Below, in pieces: positions 22,573 through 30,893 of a stretch of DNA of 33,059 bases. The stretch lies in assembly GCA_903887815.1 (NCBI GenBank), contig CAISRK010000202.1:1-33059 (forward strand), written 5' to 3'. The notes under the pieces were generated by a model. It did no database searches. It had not been told where the DNA came from and saw only the letters and a list, made by a program, of their open reading frames with translations. Within the stretch, counting starts at the first letter, position 1. Each line of letters begins with the position of its first letter. A program made the position numbers and the translations under genes. This stretch comes from an uncultured Bacteroidales bacterium (GTDB lineage Bacteria; Bacteroidota; Bacteroidia; Bacteroidales; UBA4417).

Positions 22573-24900
22573 ATGAGTAAAAATCTTGTTATTGTTGAAT
22601 CACCGGCTAAGGCCAAAACTATCGAAGGATACCTTGGTAAGGACTTTATAGTGAAATCCAGTTTCGGCCATGTTCGCGATCTTTCGACCAAAGACCTTGG
22701 TATTGAGGTAAATAACCACTTCAAACCCATGTATGAAGTGATGCCCGACAAAAAGAAAGTGATCAGCGAACTGAAAAAACTTGCCGATAGTTCCGATACC
22801 GTTTGGCTGGCAACTGACGAGGATCGCGAAGGAGAAGCTATCTCGTGGCACCTAGCCGAAGTGCTTAACCTGGATCAGACCAAAACAAACCGCATTGTAT
22901 TTCACGAAATCACCAAATCGGCTATTACCGAAGCTATTAAATCACCCAGGAAAATAGATCAGAACCTGGTGAATGCGCAGCAGGCACGGCGTGTACTCGA
23001 CAGGCTGGTGGGTTTTGAGTTGTCGCCCATTCTCTGGAAAAAAGTAAAACCATCCTTGTCAGCCGGACGTGTTCAGAGCGTTGCCGTTAGGCTTATTGTT
23101 GAGCGCGAAGAAGATATCCGCAAATTCGAATCCACCTTTAGTTACAGGATAAGCGGATTGTTCGAAGTAGATAACGATAAAGGGAAAGCCACATTTAAGG
23201 CCGATCTTCAGAAAAGATATTCAACTGTGGAAGAGGCGCGTGATTTCCTCACATTATGCATTGCCGCATCTTTTTCAGTTGCCGATGTTGAAAAAAAGCC
23301 GGGTAAACGTTCTCCCGCACCTCCTTTTACAACCTCCACATTACAGCAGGAAGCCAGCCGCAAGCTTGGGTTCTCGGTAAGCCGAACCATGACTGTGGCC
23401 CAGCAGCTTTACGAAAGCGGGAAAATAACCTATATGCGTACCGACTCGGTTAACCTTTCGCAAACAGCATTAGGAATGGCAAAAGCCGAAATTAACAGCC
23501 AGTTTGGAGAAGCCTATCATAAAGCCCGCCAGTTTGCAACCAAAAGCAAAGGAGCACAGGAAGCGCACGAAGCCATTCGTCCGACCTATATGAACAGCAG
23601 CACTATTGACGGAGACGCTTCCCAGAAACGGCTTTACGAACTGATATGGAAACGTACCATTGCCTCTCAGATGGCCGACGCGATTCTTGAAAAAACAAAT
23701 ATTAACATTGATGTTTCCAAAAGCAAGGAGCAATTCATCGCGCTGGGTGAAGTGATTAAGTTCGATGGGTTCCTAAAAGTGTACATGGAATCGTCCGACG
23801 ATGATACTGAGCAAACCGAAGGCCTGCTTCCCCCGGTTAAAAAGGGTGAAGCTCTTGGAATGCATCATATTGAAGCTGTGCAGAAATTTACCACCAGCCA
23901 GCCACGGTATACCGAAGCCAGCCTTGTTAAAAAACTGGAGGAATTAGGTATCGGCCGGCCTTCGACTTATGCACCAACCATTTCGACTATTATAAAACGC
24001 GAATATGTTGTTAAGGAAGATCGGGATGGCAGTACACGGGATATCAAACAACTCCTGCTGAAAGACGGTAAAATAAAAGAGTCGGTAAAACATGAAAAGT
24101 TCGGGTACGAAAAATCCAAGCTTTTCCCTACCGATACCGGCGAACTTGTTACGCGTTTCCTGCTCCAGTATTTCGACGACGTAATGGATTACAATTTCAC
24201 TGCCAGTGTCGAAAAGGAGTTTGATGAAATTGCCGATGGGCTGAAAGCCTGGAACCTGATGATTGGCGAGTTTTACACTCCTTTCCATAAGAAAGTTGTC
24301 GAAACACTCGAAACCGGTGATAAAGCCAAAGGCGAAAAATTACTTGGCAAAGACCCGGAAACCGGGATGAATATTTATGTAAAACTTGGCCGCTTTGGTG
24401 CCATTGCACAGATCGGCGAAACCGATTCACCCGATAAACCCAAGTTTGCCGGCCTGCGTAAAGGTCAGACTCTGGAAAACATTACACTTGAAGAAGCCAT
24501 TAAATTATTTGATTATCCACGTCTGCTCGGGCAGTTTGAAGATTCGGATATTACGGTTGCCATAGGCCGTTTCGGACCGTATGTATTGCACCAATCGAAA
24601 TTCTGCTCGCTTAAGAAAACAGATGACCCTGCCACAATTACCATTGAACGAGCCATTGAACTAATCGAAGAGAAACGTTTGGAAAATGCAAATCGCACTA
24701 TAAAATCCTTTACTGAGCGCCCCGATGTTCTTGTTCTGAATGGACGTTATGGCCCATATATTGCGGTTGGGAAAAACAATATCAAAATCCCAAAAGGAAC
24801 TGAACCTTCGGCACTTACCCTTGAAGAATGCCTTAAACTGGCTGATGCATCACCTGCTCCGACAAAAAAGAAATTTGTGCCAAGGGGAAAGAAGTCATAG
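22573..24900 (+). CDS. topA: Type IA DNA topoisomerase I
   Basis: The start is the ATG at 22573 (775 aa); the TTG at 22537 lies inside the promoter. TopA relaxes negative supercoils through a 5'-phosphotyrosine link. The Toprim domain is at the N-terminus (NLVIVESPAKAKTIEGYL; LATDEDREGEAISWHL with the DxDxE-type metal site). The central gate carries SAGRVQSVAVRLIVERE and the catalytic tyrosine in ITYMRTDSVNLS (about Tyr 287 from this start). The C-terminal part has no C4 zinc fingers. Instead it has three Toprim-C-repeat-like blocks (KLGRFGAIAQIG, AIGRFGPYVLHQ, LNGRYGPYIAVG), a layout found in Bacteroidota and some other phyla. It ends in a basic tail, KKKFVPRGKKS. Confidence 0.97.
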   Translation: MSKNLVIVESPAKAKTIEGYLGKDFIVKSSFGHVRDLSTKDLGIEVNNHFKPMYEVMPDKKKVISELKKLADSSDTVWLATDEDREGEAISWHLAEVLNLDQTKTNRIVFHEITKSAITEAIKSPRKIDQNLVNAQQARRVLDRLVGFELSPILWKKVKPSLSAGRVQSVAVRLIVEREEDIRKFESTFSYRISGLFEVDNDKGKATFKADLQKRYSTVEEARDFLTLCIAASFSVADVEKKPGKRSPAPPFTTSTLQQEASRKLGFSVSRTMTVAQQLYESGKITYMRTDSVNLSQTALGMAKAEINSQFGEAYHKARQFATKSKGAQEAHEAIRPTYMNSSTIDGDASQKRLYELIWKRTIASQMADAILEKTNINIDVSKSKEQFIALGEVIKFDGFLKVYMESSDDDTEQTEGLLPPVKKGEALGMHHIEAVQKFTTSQPRYTEASLVKKLEELGIGRPSTYAPTISTIIKREYVVKEDRDGSTRDIKQLLLKDGKIKESVKHEKFGYEKSKLFPTDTGELVTRFLLQYFDDVMDYNFTASVEKEFDEIADGLKAWNLMIGEFYTPFHKKVVETLETGDKAKGEKLLGKDPETGMNIYVKLGRFGAIAQIGETDSPDKPKFAGLRKGQTLENITLEEAIKLFDYPRLLGQFEDSDITVAIGRFGPYVLHQSKFCSLKKTDDPATITIERAIELIEEKRLENANRTIKSFTERPDVLVLNGRYGPYIAVGKNNIKIPKGTEPSALTLEECLKLADASPAPTKKKFVPRGKKS

Positions 24901-25047
24901 TGGTTAACTGGGTATTTTTTGAATGCATTTTTACGGCTTTTTGTCCTAAATAGGTAATAGAAATTAATTTTACCGATCAATCACCATAGCCTATTCTCCC
25001 CTCTCCTGTCCCCTTGTCATTAGCCTTTACAACCAATACCCACTAAA

Positions 25048-26223
25048 ATGCATATCTCCAGCTACTTCAAACCGGTTCAGGATATCAAGCTGCCACATGT
25101 TGCAGCGCAAACAGGTAAAAGGTTAGGCGAGGTTTTTCATGCCCATACAACCGAAAGCGGGTTTCCCGATCTTACGGACATTGACCTTGCTATTTTTGGC
25201 GTGGATGACGACCGCAGCGCTGTGGATAACATGGGTTGCGGTATGGCTTCGGAGAGCGTTCGTGAATATTTGTACCGGCTTTTGCCCGGGAATTACAAAA
25301 TGCATGTAGCCGACCTTGGTGATATAATGCGCGGTAACTCGGTTAATGATACTTATTTTGCTGTAACCGCAGTGGTTGAAACACTCCTGGAACTTAACAT
25401 AGTCCCCGTTATAATCGGTGGCGGGCAGGATCTGACCTATGCCATGTACCGTGCGTATAAAAACCGTAAAAGCATTATCAATATTGCTGCCGTCGACAAT
25501 ATGTTCGACCTGGGCGAAAGCGAAGACCAGCTTAATTCCCGTTCGTACCTCAGCCATATCATACTCCACAAGCCTAACTACCTGTTCAATTATACAAATA
25601 TCGGATACCAGACCTATTTTGTCGAACAGGGAGCAATAGACCTTATGCATAACCTGTTTTTCGATATTTACAGGCTGGGAGTTCTGCGCAGCGATATTAC
25701 CCAGGTTGAACCACTTGTGAGGAATGCCGACCTGTTTTCGTTCGATATGTCAGCAATCAGGCAGGCCGATGCTCCGGGGAATGCGAATGTTACGCCAAAT
25801 GGTTTTTATGGTGAAGAGGCATGCCAGATTGTTCGCTATGCCGGTATGAGCGATAAAACTACTTCGGCTGGATTTTTTGAGATGAATCCGTCGCTGGACC
25901 GGAACGGGCAAACTGCCCATTTGCTTGCACAGATGATATGGTATTTTATTGATGGATTTTATCACCGCAACGATGACCATCCTTCGGGCAGTGCCGATAA
26001 TTATATTCGCTATACTGTTCAGGTTACCGATTTCGACGAAGGAATAGTTTTTTATAAAAGCAAACCTACCGACCGGTGGTGGATGGAAATCAAATGCTCC
26101 GATAACATACGCGAAAAATACCGCCGTCATTATATTGTTCCATGTTCAGCTGCCGATTACCAGCTGGCACTCGAAAATGAAATCCCTGACCGCTGGTGGC
26201 AGGCGTACCAGAAATTGATGTAA
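25048..26223 (+). CDS. Arginase-fold (ureohydrolase/formimidoylglutamase-like) protein lacking metal ligands
   Basis: The 391-residue product has the ureohydrolase order of motifs, but three of six manganese ligands are changed. The GGGHE/GGDHS block reads IGGGQDLTY (His to Gln 127). The DAHxD block reads AVDNMFDLGE (Asp 150 and Asp 154 kept, His to Met 152). The SxDxDxxDP block reads SFDMSAIRQADAPG (Asp 233 kept, second Asp to Ser 235, following DP lost). It may therefore be an inactive or repurposed member. Similar proteins in Bacteroidota are often annotated as formimidoylglutamase; no other histidine-degradation gene is near. It lies 147 bases after topA on the same strand. The C-terminal part (RWWMEIKCSDNIREKYRRHYIVPC) is not part of the core fold. 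The ATG begins the conserved N-terminal region. Confidence 0.82.
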   Translation: MHISSYFKPVQDIKLPHVAAQTGKRLGEVFHAHTTESGFPDLTDIDLAIFGVDDDRSAVDNMGCGMASESVREYLYRLLPGNYKMHVADLGDIMRGNSVNDTYFAVTAVVETLLELNIVPVIIGGGQDLTYAMYRAYKNRKSIINIAAVDNMFDLGESEDQLNSRSYLSHIILHKPNYLFNYTNIGYQTYFVEQGAIDLMHNLFFDIYRLGVLRSDITQVEPLVRNADLFSFDMSAIRQADAPGNANVTPNGFYGEEACQIVRYAGMSDKTTSAGFFEMNPSLDRNGQTAHLLAQMIWYFIDGFYHRNDDHPSGSADNYIRYTVQVTDFDEGIVFYKSKPTDRWWMEIKCSDNIREKYRRHYIVPCSAADYQLALENEIPDRWWQAYQKLM

Positions 26224-26266
26224 GACTTTAAAAAATGATTGAGGGTAAAAACGGGAAAGTAACTGT

Positions 26267-26292
26267 ACATCCGACATCCCACATCCGACATC
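26267..26292. repeat. Tandem ACATCCGACATC repeat at the ruvC 3' end
   Basis: ACATCCGACATC occurs at 26267-26278 and again at 26281-26292 with CC between. The second copy overlaps the ruvC stop codon by two bases. There is also internal similarity (ACATCC/GACATC). Confidence 0.75.
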
Positions 26293-26842
26293 ACTTTATC
26301 CTATCCGGATTATTACTTATAAACGAACCCCAGCCTGTGTAGCTTTTCCCGGCACCTTCAACAGTACGCTGAAAATAATGACAGCATGCAACGGCAACAG
26401 CATCGGTGGCATCGAAGTATTTGGGCTGTTCCTCAATATTGACCAGTCGGTTGATCATGGCCGAAACCTGCTCTTTCGAAGCATTTCCATGACCGGTAAT
26501 GGATTGTTTTACTTTACGCGGGGAATATTCAAAAATTGGGATATCACGATATAAGGCTGCAGCCATAGCCACGCCCTGGGCACGGCCCAGCTTGAGCATG
26601 CTCTGTACATTTTTCCCGAAAAAAGGTGCCTCCAGGGCCACTTCGTCGGGATGATAATTGTCGATAAGGGCCAGCACTTTCACGAAAATACTCCTCAATT
26701 TCAGCGGTTGTGAATCCAGGTGATCGAGTTTAATTACATCGAGAGCAATCAGTTCAATCTTTTTGCCTTTTTCGGCAATCAAACCGAATCCCATAATATT
26801 GGTCCCGGGATCAATTCCTAATATAATACGGTCGTTTGCCAA
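26291..26842 (-). CDS. ruvC: Crossover junction endodeoxyribonuclease RuvC
   Basis: This 183-residue Holliday-junction resolvase has the RNase H-like catalytic acidic residues in place: Asp 11 in LGIDPGTNIMG, Glu 71 in VALEAPFFGKN, and Asp 144 and Asp 147 in FDATDAVAVACCH (compare E. coli Asp 7, Glu 66, Asp 138, Asp 141). The KLGRAQGVAMAAA and YSPRKVKQSITGHGNASKEQV segments are also typical. It acts as a dimer with RuvAB; ruvA and ruvB are not in this window. It follows ispD by 41 bases on the same strand, so the two may be co-transcribed. Confidence 0.97.
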   Translation of the reverse strand: MANDRIILGIDPGTNIMGFGLIAEKGKKIELIALDVIKLDHLDSQPLKLRSIFVKVLALIDNYHPDEVALEAPFFGKNVQSMLKLGRAQGVAMAAALYRDIPIFEYSPRKVKQSITGHGNASKEQVSAMINRLVNIEEQPKYFDATDAVAVACCHYFQRTVEGAGKSYTGWGSFISNNPDRIK

Positions 26843-26883
26843 TGCTTAGATAAAATGGTGGTTAACAATTTATTGTTTTCTTA

Positions 26884-27582
26884 TTATTTAACATGATGAA
26901 TATCAGCACTATAAAGATTCATTTTCAATAAAACTTCTGCAAGAATAATATCCTGCGGATGTGTAATTTTAATATTTCCTTTAAGCCCTTCAGTTAAATG
27001 CAAATGAAATCCTGCTGACTCTATTACGGCAGCATCGTCAGTAAAATTAGGTTTGTAAAATTGTTTGTAAGCCTGCTTTAATTCCGAAATCTTAATCACC
27101 TGAGGAGTCTGCATTACGCGAAGTGTCGATCGATCGATCTGTCGGGAGTTATCACCTTCAATTGCCCGTATTGTTTCGTTTAACTGAATTCCAGGAATCG
27201 CATTGCCAAAATCCAAAGCCTCACTATATAATCTGCCAAGAAATTCAACATTAATCACCGGTCGTGCTGCATCATGAACAGCAACTAAACCTTCATCTTC
27301 AATAACGCCCAATCCGTTTTTCACCGATTCAAAACGGGTCTCCCCGCCAGGAACAATTTGTACCAGAAATGCAATTTTGTATTCCAGGCACAATCCATTC
27401 CAGTAATCGATGTAATCAGGATGAACAACAACTATAATCTGTAACGAAGGATCGTATTCATGAAAAGCCTCAATGGAATACAGAATAACCGGTTTCCCAC
27501 CCAAAAGCATGAACTGCTTGGGCACATCGCCTTTCATCCGGCTTCCGGTTCCCCCCGCGACTATTATGGCGTATTTTTTCAT
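26884..27582 (-). CDS. ispD: 2-C-methyl-D-erythritol 4-phosphate cytidylyltransferase
   Basis: The 232-residue enzyme couples MEP with CTP to form CDP-ME, the third step of the non-mevalonate isoprenoid pathway. Seen in the sequence are the nucleotide loop IIVAGGTGSRMKGDVPKQF (the usual AAGxGxRMxxxxPKQ), IIVVVHPDY, PGGETRFESVKNGL, VAVHDAARPVI, RVMQTPQVIK and FTDDAAVIESAG. Length and motif order are normal. It precedes ruvC on the same strand. No convincing -7 element is seen; the upstream spacer holds the repeat at 27591-27613. Confidence 0.96.
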   Translation of the reverse strand: MKKYAIIVAGGTGSRMKGDVPKQFMLLGGKPVILYSIEAFHEYDPSLQIIVVVHPDYIDYWNGLCLEYKIAFLVQIVPGGETRFESVKNGLGVIEDEGLVAVHDAARPVINVEFLGRLYSEALDFGNAIPGIQLNETIRAIEGDNSRQIDRSTLRVMQTPQVIKISELKQAYKQFYKPNFTDDAAVIESAGFHLHLTEGLKGNIKITHPQDIILAEVLLKMNLYSADIHHVK

Positions 27583-27590
27583 TTTCAGTC

Positions 27591-27613
27591 TTTAGGCTGT
27601 AGGCATTTAGGCT
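27591..27613. repeat. Direct repeat TTTAGGCT
   Basis: TTTAGGCT occurs at 27591-27598 and 27606-27613 (period 15), within AGTCTTTAGGCTGTAGGCAT-like text upstream of ispD. Confidence 0.6.
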
Positions 27614-27664
27614 ATTAGTGTTTCTTTATTGTAGTATTTGTCCTTTTTTATTAAACTTCTTACA

Positions 27665-27697
27665 TCGGTCTACGGTCTCAGGACTTCCGTCTACCGA
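27665..27697 (-). other. Imperfect hairpin in the sdaA-ispD spacer
   Basis: TCGGtctACGG (27665-27675) can pair with CCGTctaCCGA (27687-27697) with a mismatched middle. It lies just after the sdaA stop on the minus strand, in a run of word-like repeats (CGGTCTACGGTCTC, CCGTCTACCGACTTACGACTC). It could aid termination, but no T-run follows. Confidence 0.4.
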
Positions 27698-27715
27698 CTT
27701 ACGACTCCCGGCCCT

Positions 27716-28936
27716 TTATTTCACTAACAAGGCCAATCCGCCCTCCGACGTTTCCTTATAAATATCCGGCAAATCATGCCCTGTTTCTTTCATGGCAAGG
27801 CAGGTTTTGTCGAAACTTACACGATGCTGCCCGTCGGAAAGCAGCGCATAGGCGCATGCATCCATAGCGCGGCCGGCACCGATAGCATTGCGCTCAATGC
27901 AGGGAATCTGCACAAGTCCAGCCACAGGGTCGCAGGTTAACCCTAAATGGTGTTCCAGGCCCATTTCGGCAGCATATTCAACCTGGGCCGGAGTTGCACC
28001 GAAAAGTTGTGCACCTGCCCCGGCAGCCATTGAGCAGGCTGTACCTACTTCGCCCTGGCAGCCAACCTGTGCCCCTGAGATGGAAGCATTTTCCTTTACC
28101 AGGTTTCCAATAAGCGCAGCAGTTGCCAGCGCGCGAAGTATCTTGATATCAGAGAATGCATATGTAAGTTGCGAATGGTACAAAACCGCAGGCACTACAC
28201 CGCATGAACCGCAGGTAGGAGCGGTTACAATGGTTCCTCCGCCGGCATTTTCTTCCGAAACGGCAAGTGCATAAGCAAAAACCAAAGCACGCTTTTGTAA
28301 GGATCCGGCCGAACTTTTGGCTTTTATATAGTATGAAGAAGCTTTTCGGGGCAGATGCAGGATTCCGGGTAATACACCCTCATGCTCAAGGCCGCGCACA
28401 ATGGATTCCTTCATTGTATTCCAAACTTCGGCCAGAAACCCCCATATTCCTTCTCCTTCGTGTATTTCAACATATTCCCAAAGTGTGCGCCCATTCTGCT
28501 GGCACCATTTGAGGATATCTGTCATCTTGGTATGAGGATACACATTTATTTTCTGAGCTTTTAATTCCTCATCTTCAATATCCCCTCCGCCAACACTGAA
28601 AACGGTCCACTCATCCAGCAAGGTTCCTTTATCGTCGAGCGCCTCGAATTTCATCCCGTTGGGATGCTGCGGAAGAACGGTATCTTTTTCCCAGATGATT
28701 TTCACCTTGTCCTCGGGAAACGATTCCCTCAGGACTTTGTCAGTCAGGTGTCCTTTGCCGGTAGCGGCAAGACTTCCGTAAAGGGTTATGCGGATGACAG
28801 TTGCCGGTTCGTTTTTCAGCCTGAATTTTTCGGCAGCAAAACGCGGGCCCATAGTATGAGAACTCGATGGGCCGAGTCCGGTTTTATATATTTTTCGAAT
28901 GGATTCCACAGTGATTGATGGGTTTACTTTAAACAC
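27716..28936 (-). CDS. sdaA: L-serine ammonia-lyase (fused alpha-beta, iron-sulfur type)
   Basis: The 406-residue product is the one-chain iron-sulfur L-serine dehydratase, which turns serine into pyruvate and ammonia. The N-terminal beta domain has TGLGPSSSHTMGP. The C-terminal alpha domain carries the catalytic [4Fe-4S] cysteines in GCQGEVGTACS and LTCDPVAGLVQIPCIERNA, plus TAPTCGSCGVVPA. The ORF start at 28936 is a GTG, with an in-frame stop two codons upstream. A second in-frame GTG at 28909 would give MESIRKIYKTGLGPSSSHT, closer to the usual start of the family, so the start is uncertain by nine residues. No ATG is available before the conserved SSSHT motif. It is separated from ispD by 133 bases. 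Confidence 0.95.
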   Translation of the reverse strand: MFKVNPSITVESIRKIYKTGLGPSSSHTMGPRFAAEKFRLKNEPATVIRITLYGSLAATGKGHLTDKVLRESFPEDKVKIIWEKDTVLPQHPNGMKFEALDDKGTLLDEWTVFSVGGGDIEDEELKAQKINVYPHTKMTDILKWCQQNGRTLWEYVEIHEGEGIWGFLAEVWNTMKESIVRGLEHEGVLPGILHLPRKASSYYIKAKSSAGSLQKRALVFAYALAVSEENAGGGTIVTAPTCGSCGVVPAVLYHSQLTYAFSDIKILRALATAALIGNLVKENASISGAQVGCQGEVGTACSMAAGAGAQLFGATPAQVEYAAEMGLEHHLGLTCDPVAGLVQIPCIERNAIGAGRAMDACAYALLSDGQHRVSFDKTCLAMKETGHDLPDIYKETSEGGLALLVK

Positions 28937-29016
28937 AAAACATTAAACTCAAAATGAAGAATGACGAACGCATGCAACAATTACTTCTTAATTTTTCATT
29001 CTGTGTTCAGTGTTTT

Positions 29017-29391
29017 TCATTTTTTCGAATTCAACTTGGCAGTATCAATACTTTTCAGGAAGATTGCTATTAATTCTTTACATTCAATTATGCAAATTTC
29101 AAGATTGGAATAGTCAATTATTAGTGGCTTTCTTTTAATGATCTGAAGAGCAATTGAAGATTCCTTTAGTTCTTTAAGACAGATTTTCATTTTGTGAATA
29201 AAATCATTCCGTGATTCGGCAACCTGCGCTTCTCCGTAATTGAATGCAGGAGAGGTTTCTGAACGTAGTAACTGGCCTGCAATATGATTACCGCTTCTTG
29301 TATCAGGCAATTTCTCAACAATGTCAATTATTGTAAGGGAAAAATCTATTAGGCGCTCTTCGAGATCGATTTTTTTTGTATTGTCAGTCAT
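29017..29391 (-). CDS. Four-helix-bundle protein, S23/23S rRNA intervening-sequence family
   Basis: The 124-residue product is almost entirely helical and matches the S23/IVP family pattern: LIDFSLTIIDIVEKLP, then SGNHIAGQLLRSETSPAFNYGEAQVAESRNDFIHKMKICLKELKES. Members fold as an up-down four-helix bundle and form pentamers. They were first seen encoded in insertions within 23S rRNA genes, but many Bacteroidota copies, like this one, are free-standing. Their function is unknown. It lies between sdaA and queA on the same strand. The upstream queA terminator separates it from queA, so it probably has its own promoter, which I cannot locate. The lysine-rich end (LNSKK) and AT-rich codons differ from its neighbours and may indicate acquisition. 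Confidence 0.85.
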   Translation of the reverse strand: MTDNTKKIDLEERLIDFSLTIIDIVEKLPDTRSGNHIAGQLLRSETSPAFNYGEAQVAESRNDFIHKMKICLKELKESSIALQIIKRKPLIIDYSNLEICIIECKELIAIFLKSIDTAKLNSKK

Positions 29392-29471
29392 AGCTAATTA
29401 TGTATTTGTCTTGCTTTTGGATATTTCAGCAACGTTAAAATTGTCAAGAGCTACTTTTTCACAAAGGTCAT

Positions 29472-29500
29472 AAAAAAAATCCCCTCTTCCGAAGGGATTT
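29472..29500 (-). terminator. Intrinsic terminator of queA
   Basis: On the minus strand AAATCCCTTC-GGAA-GAGGGGATTT forms a 10-bp stem (one G-T pair) closed by a GGAA tetraloop. It is followed by a T-run. It begins 27 bases after the queA stop codon. Confidence 0.85.
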
Positions 29501-29526
29501 CAATTTTATCAAGAATCTTTAATTGC

Positions 29527-30582
29527 TTAAAGTATAAGCATTGCATCACCGTAAGTAAAGAAACGGTATTTCTGTGCAACAGCTTCCTTGTAGGCTTTCA
29601 TCAGCAGATCATATCCTGCATAGGCAGCTACCATCATCATCATGGGTGATTGCGGCAGGTGGAAATTGGTGATCATACTTGAAGCTATACTGAAATCGTA
29701 AGGAGGGAATATAAACTTGTTGCTCCAACCGGTATATGGTTTGAGCTGACCCGAAATGGTCACCGACGATTCAACAGCTTTCATAGTAGTAGTTCCAACC
29801 ACACAAACTTTCCTGCGCGACTCAATGGAACGGTTTACGATCTGGGCCTGGTCTTCCTCAATTATTAATTCTTCGGAGTCCATTTTGTACTTGGTGAGGT
29901 CTTCCACATCAATAGCCCGGAAGTTGCCCAGGCCTGCATGCAGTGTTACCTCTGCAAAGTTAACGCCCTGCAGTTCGAGCCTTTTCATAAGTTCGCGGCT
30001 GAAATGAAGCCCGGCTGACGGTACAGCAACTGCACCTTCGTTTTTGGCATAAATGGTCTGGTAACGTTCTTTGTCGCTGGGCTCAATGTCGCGTAACCGC
30101 TGTAGTTCTTCAGGAAGCGGGGTCCGCCCCAGGGATTCGATAGTGCGTTTGAACTCGCTGTAAGGACCATCAAAAAGGAAACGCAGCGTACGACCGCGCG
30201 AAGTGGTATTATCAATTACCTCTGCTACCAGGGAATCGTCATCGCCAAAATACAGTTTGTTACCAATACGGATTTTACGGGCCGGATCAACTAGTACATC
30301 CCAAAGGCGGGCTTCGCTGTTAAGTTCACGCAGAAGAAACACAGTTATTTTAGCACCTGTTTTTTCTTTTTCCCCCAGTAAAAGGGCGGGGAATACTTTG
30401 GTGTTATTCAGAATAAAAACATCGCCGTCGCCAAAATAATTGAGAATATCCTTGAAAGTCTTATGCTCAATGGTTTGTTTTTTTCGGTCAAGTACCATTA
30501 ACCTCGACTCATCCCTGTTTTCCATAGGATGCAGGGCTACCAGCTCATTTGGCAGATGGTACCTGAATTGTGAGAGTTTCAT
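29527..30582 (-). CDS. queA: S-adenosylmethionine:tRNA ribosyltransferase-isomerase
   Basis: The start is the ATG at 30582 ([19 protein letters not shown], 351 aa). The track start at 30621 is a TTG within the promoter. QueA transfers and isomerises the ribose of SAM onto preQ1 in tRNA to give epoxyqueuosine, late in queuosine synthesis. Family segments visible are [45 protein letters not shown]-like [46 protein letters not shown], and [20 protein letters not shown]. The length is normal. It has a promoter with both -33 and -7 elements and a strong terminator, so it appears to be monocistronic. It is divergent from aspS. Confidence 0.97.
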   Translation of the reverse strand: MKLSQFRYHLPNELVALHPMENRDESRLMVLDRKKQTIEHKTFKDILNYFGDGDVFILNNTKVFPALLLGEKEKTGAKITVFLLRELNSEARLWDVLVDPARKIRIGNKLYFGDDDSLVAEVIDNTTSRGRTLRFLFDGPYSEFKRTIESLGRTPLPEELQRLRDIEPSDKERYQTIYAKNEGAVAVPSAGLHFSRELMKRLELQGVNFAEVTLHAGLGNFRAIDVEDLTKYKMDSEELIIEEDQAQIVNRSIESRRKVCVVGTTTMKAVESSVTISGQLKPYTGWSNKFIFPPYDFSIASSMITNFHLPQSPMMMMVAAYAGYDLLMKAYKEAVAQKYRFFTYGDAMLIL

Positions 30583-30618
30583 ATGTAGAGTATTTTTATT
30601 TGATCGGGGAAAAGTTTG

Positions 30619-30649
30619 CAAAGGTAATGAATTTGGGCCCGGAAATCAA
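30619..30649 (-). promoter_or_regulatory. queA promoter (-33 TTG and -7 TACCTTTG)
   Basis: On the minus strand TTG (30649-30647) is followed after 20 bases by TACCTTTG (30626-30619), a perfect Bacteroidota -33/-7 pair. The ATG follows 36 bases downstream. Confidence 0.7.
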
Positions 30650-30746
30650 GGGTTTCCCAATATATAATGCAGTCTTTTAACGCTTTTTATGAAAAGCCGA
30701 TGGATTATTTAATAAAAACAAAGAATTCGCGAAAATCGGTGTATCT

Positions 30747-30755
30747 GGGGGGGGG
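30747..30755. repeat. Homopolymeric G(9) tract
   Basis: Nine consecutive G residues (CTGGGGGGGGGTAG) lie in an otherwise AT-rich spacer between two divergent promoters. Confidence 0.9.
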
Positions 30756-30861
30756 TAGATAGTAATCGATTCAGTATCATTTATATATATGCATATAGTA
30801 TTGAAAATGGCATACCTGCGATAATGAATGGCGGTTCATCAATTTTAAAGGTTAAAATGCC

Positions 30862-30869
30862 TACTTTTG
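30862..30869 (+). promoter_or_regulatory. -7 promoter element of aspS
   Basis: TACTTTTG, a perfect TAnnTTTG followed by CAC, lies 25 bases before the aspS ATG. Its last three bases are the TTG used as the start in the ORF track. Confidence 0.65.
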
Positions 30870-30893
30870 CACTTTAAAAAAAATATCAAAACT

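Larger units (their letters stand above)
30583..30893. other. Divergent queA/aspS spacer
   Basis: This 311-base AT-rich spacer holds the queA promoter at one end and the aspS promoter at the other. Between them is a run of nine G residues (30747-30755). I see no gene or long repeat in it. Confidence 0.7.
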
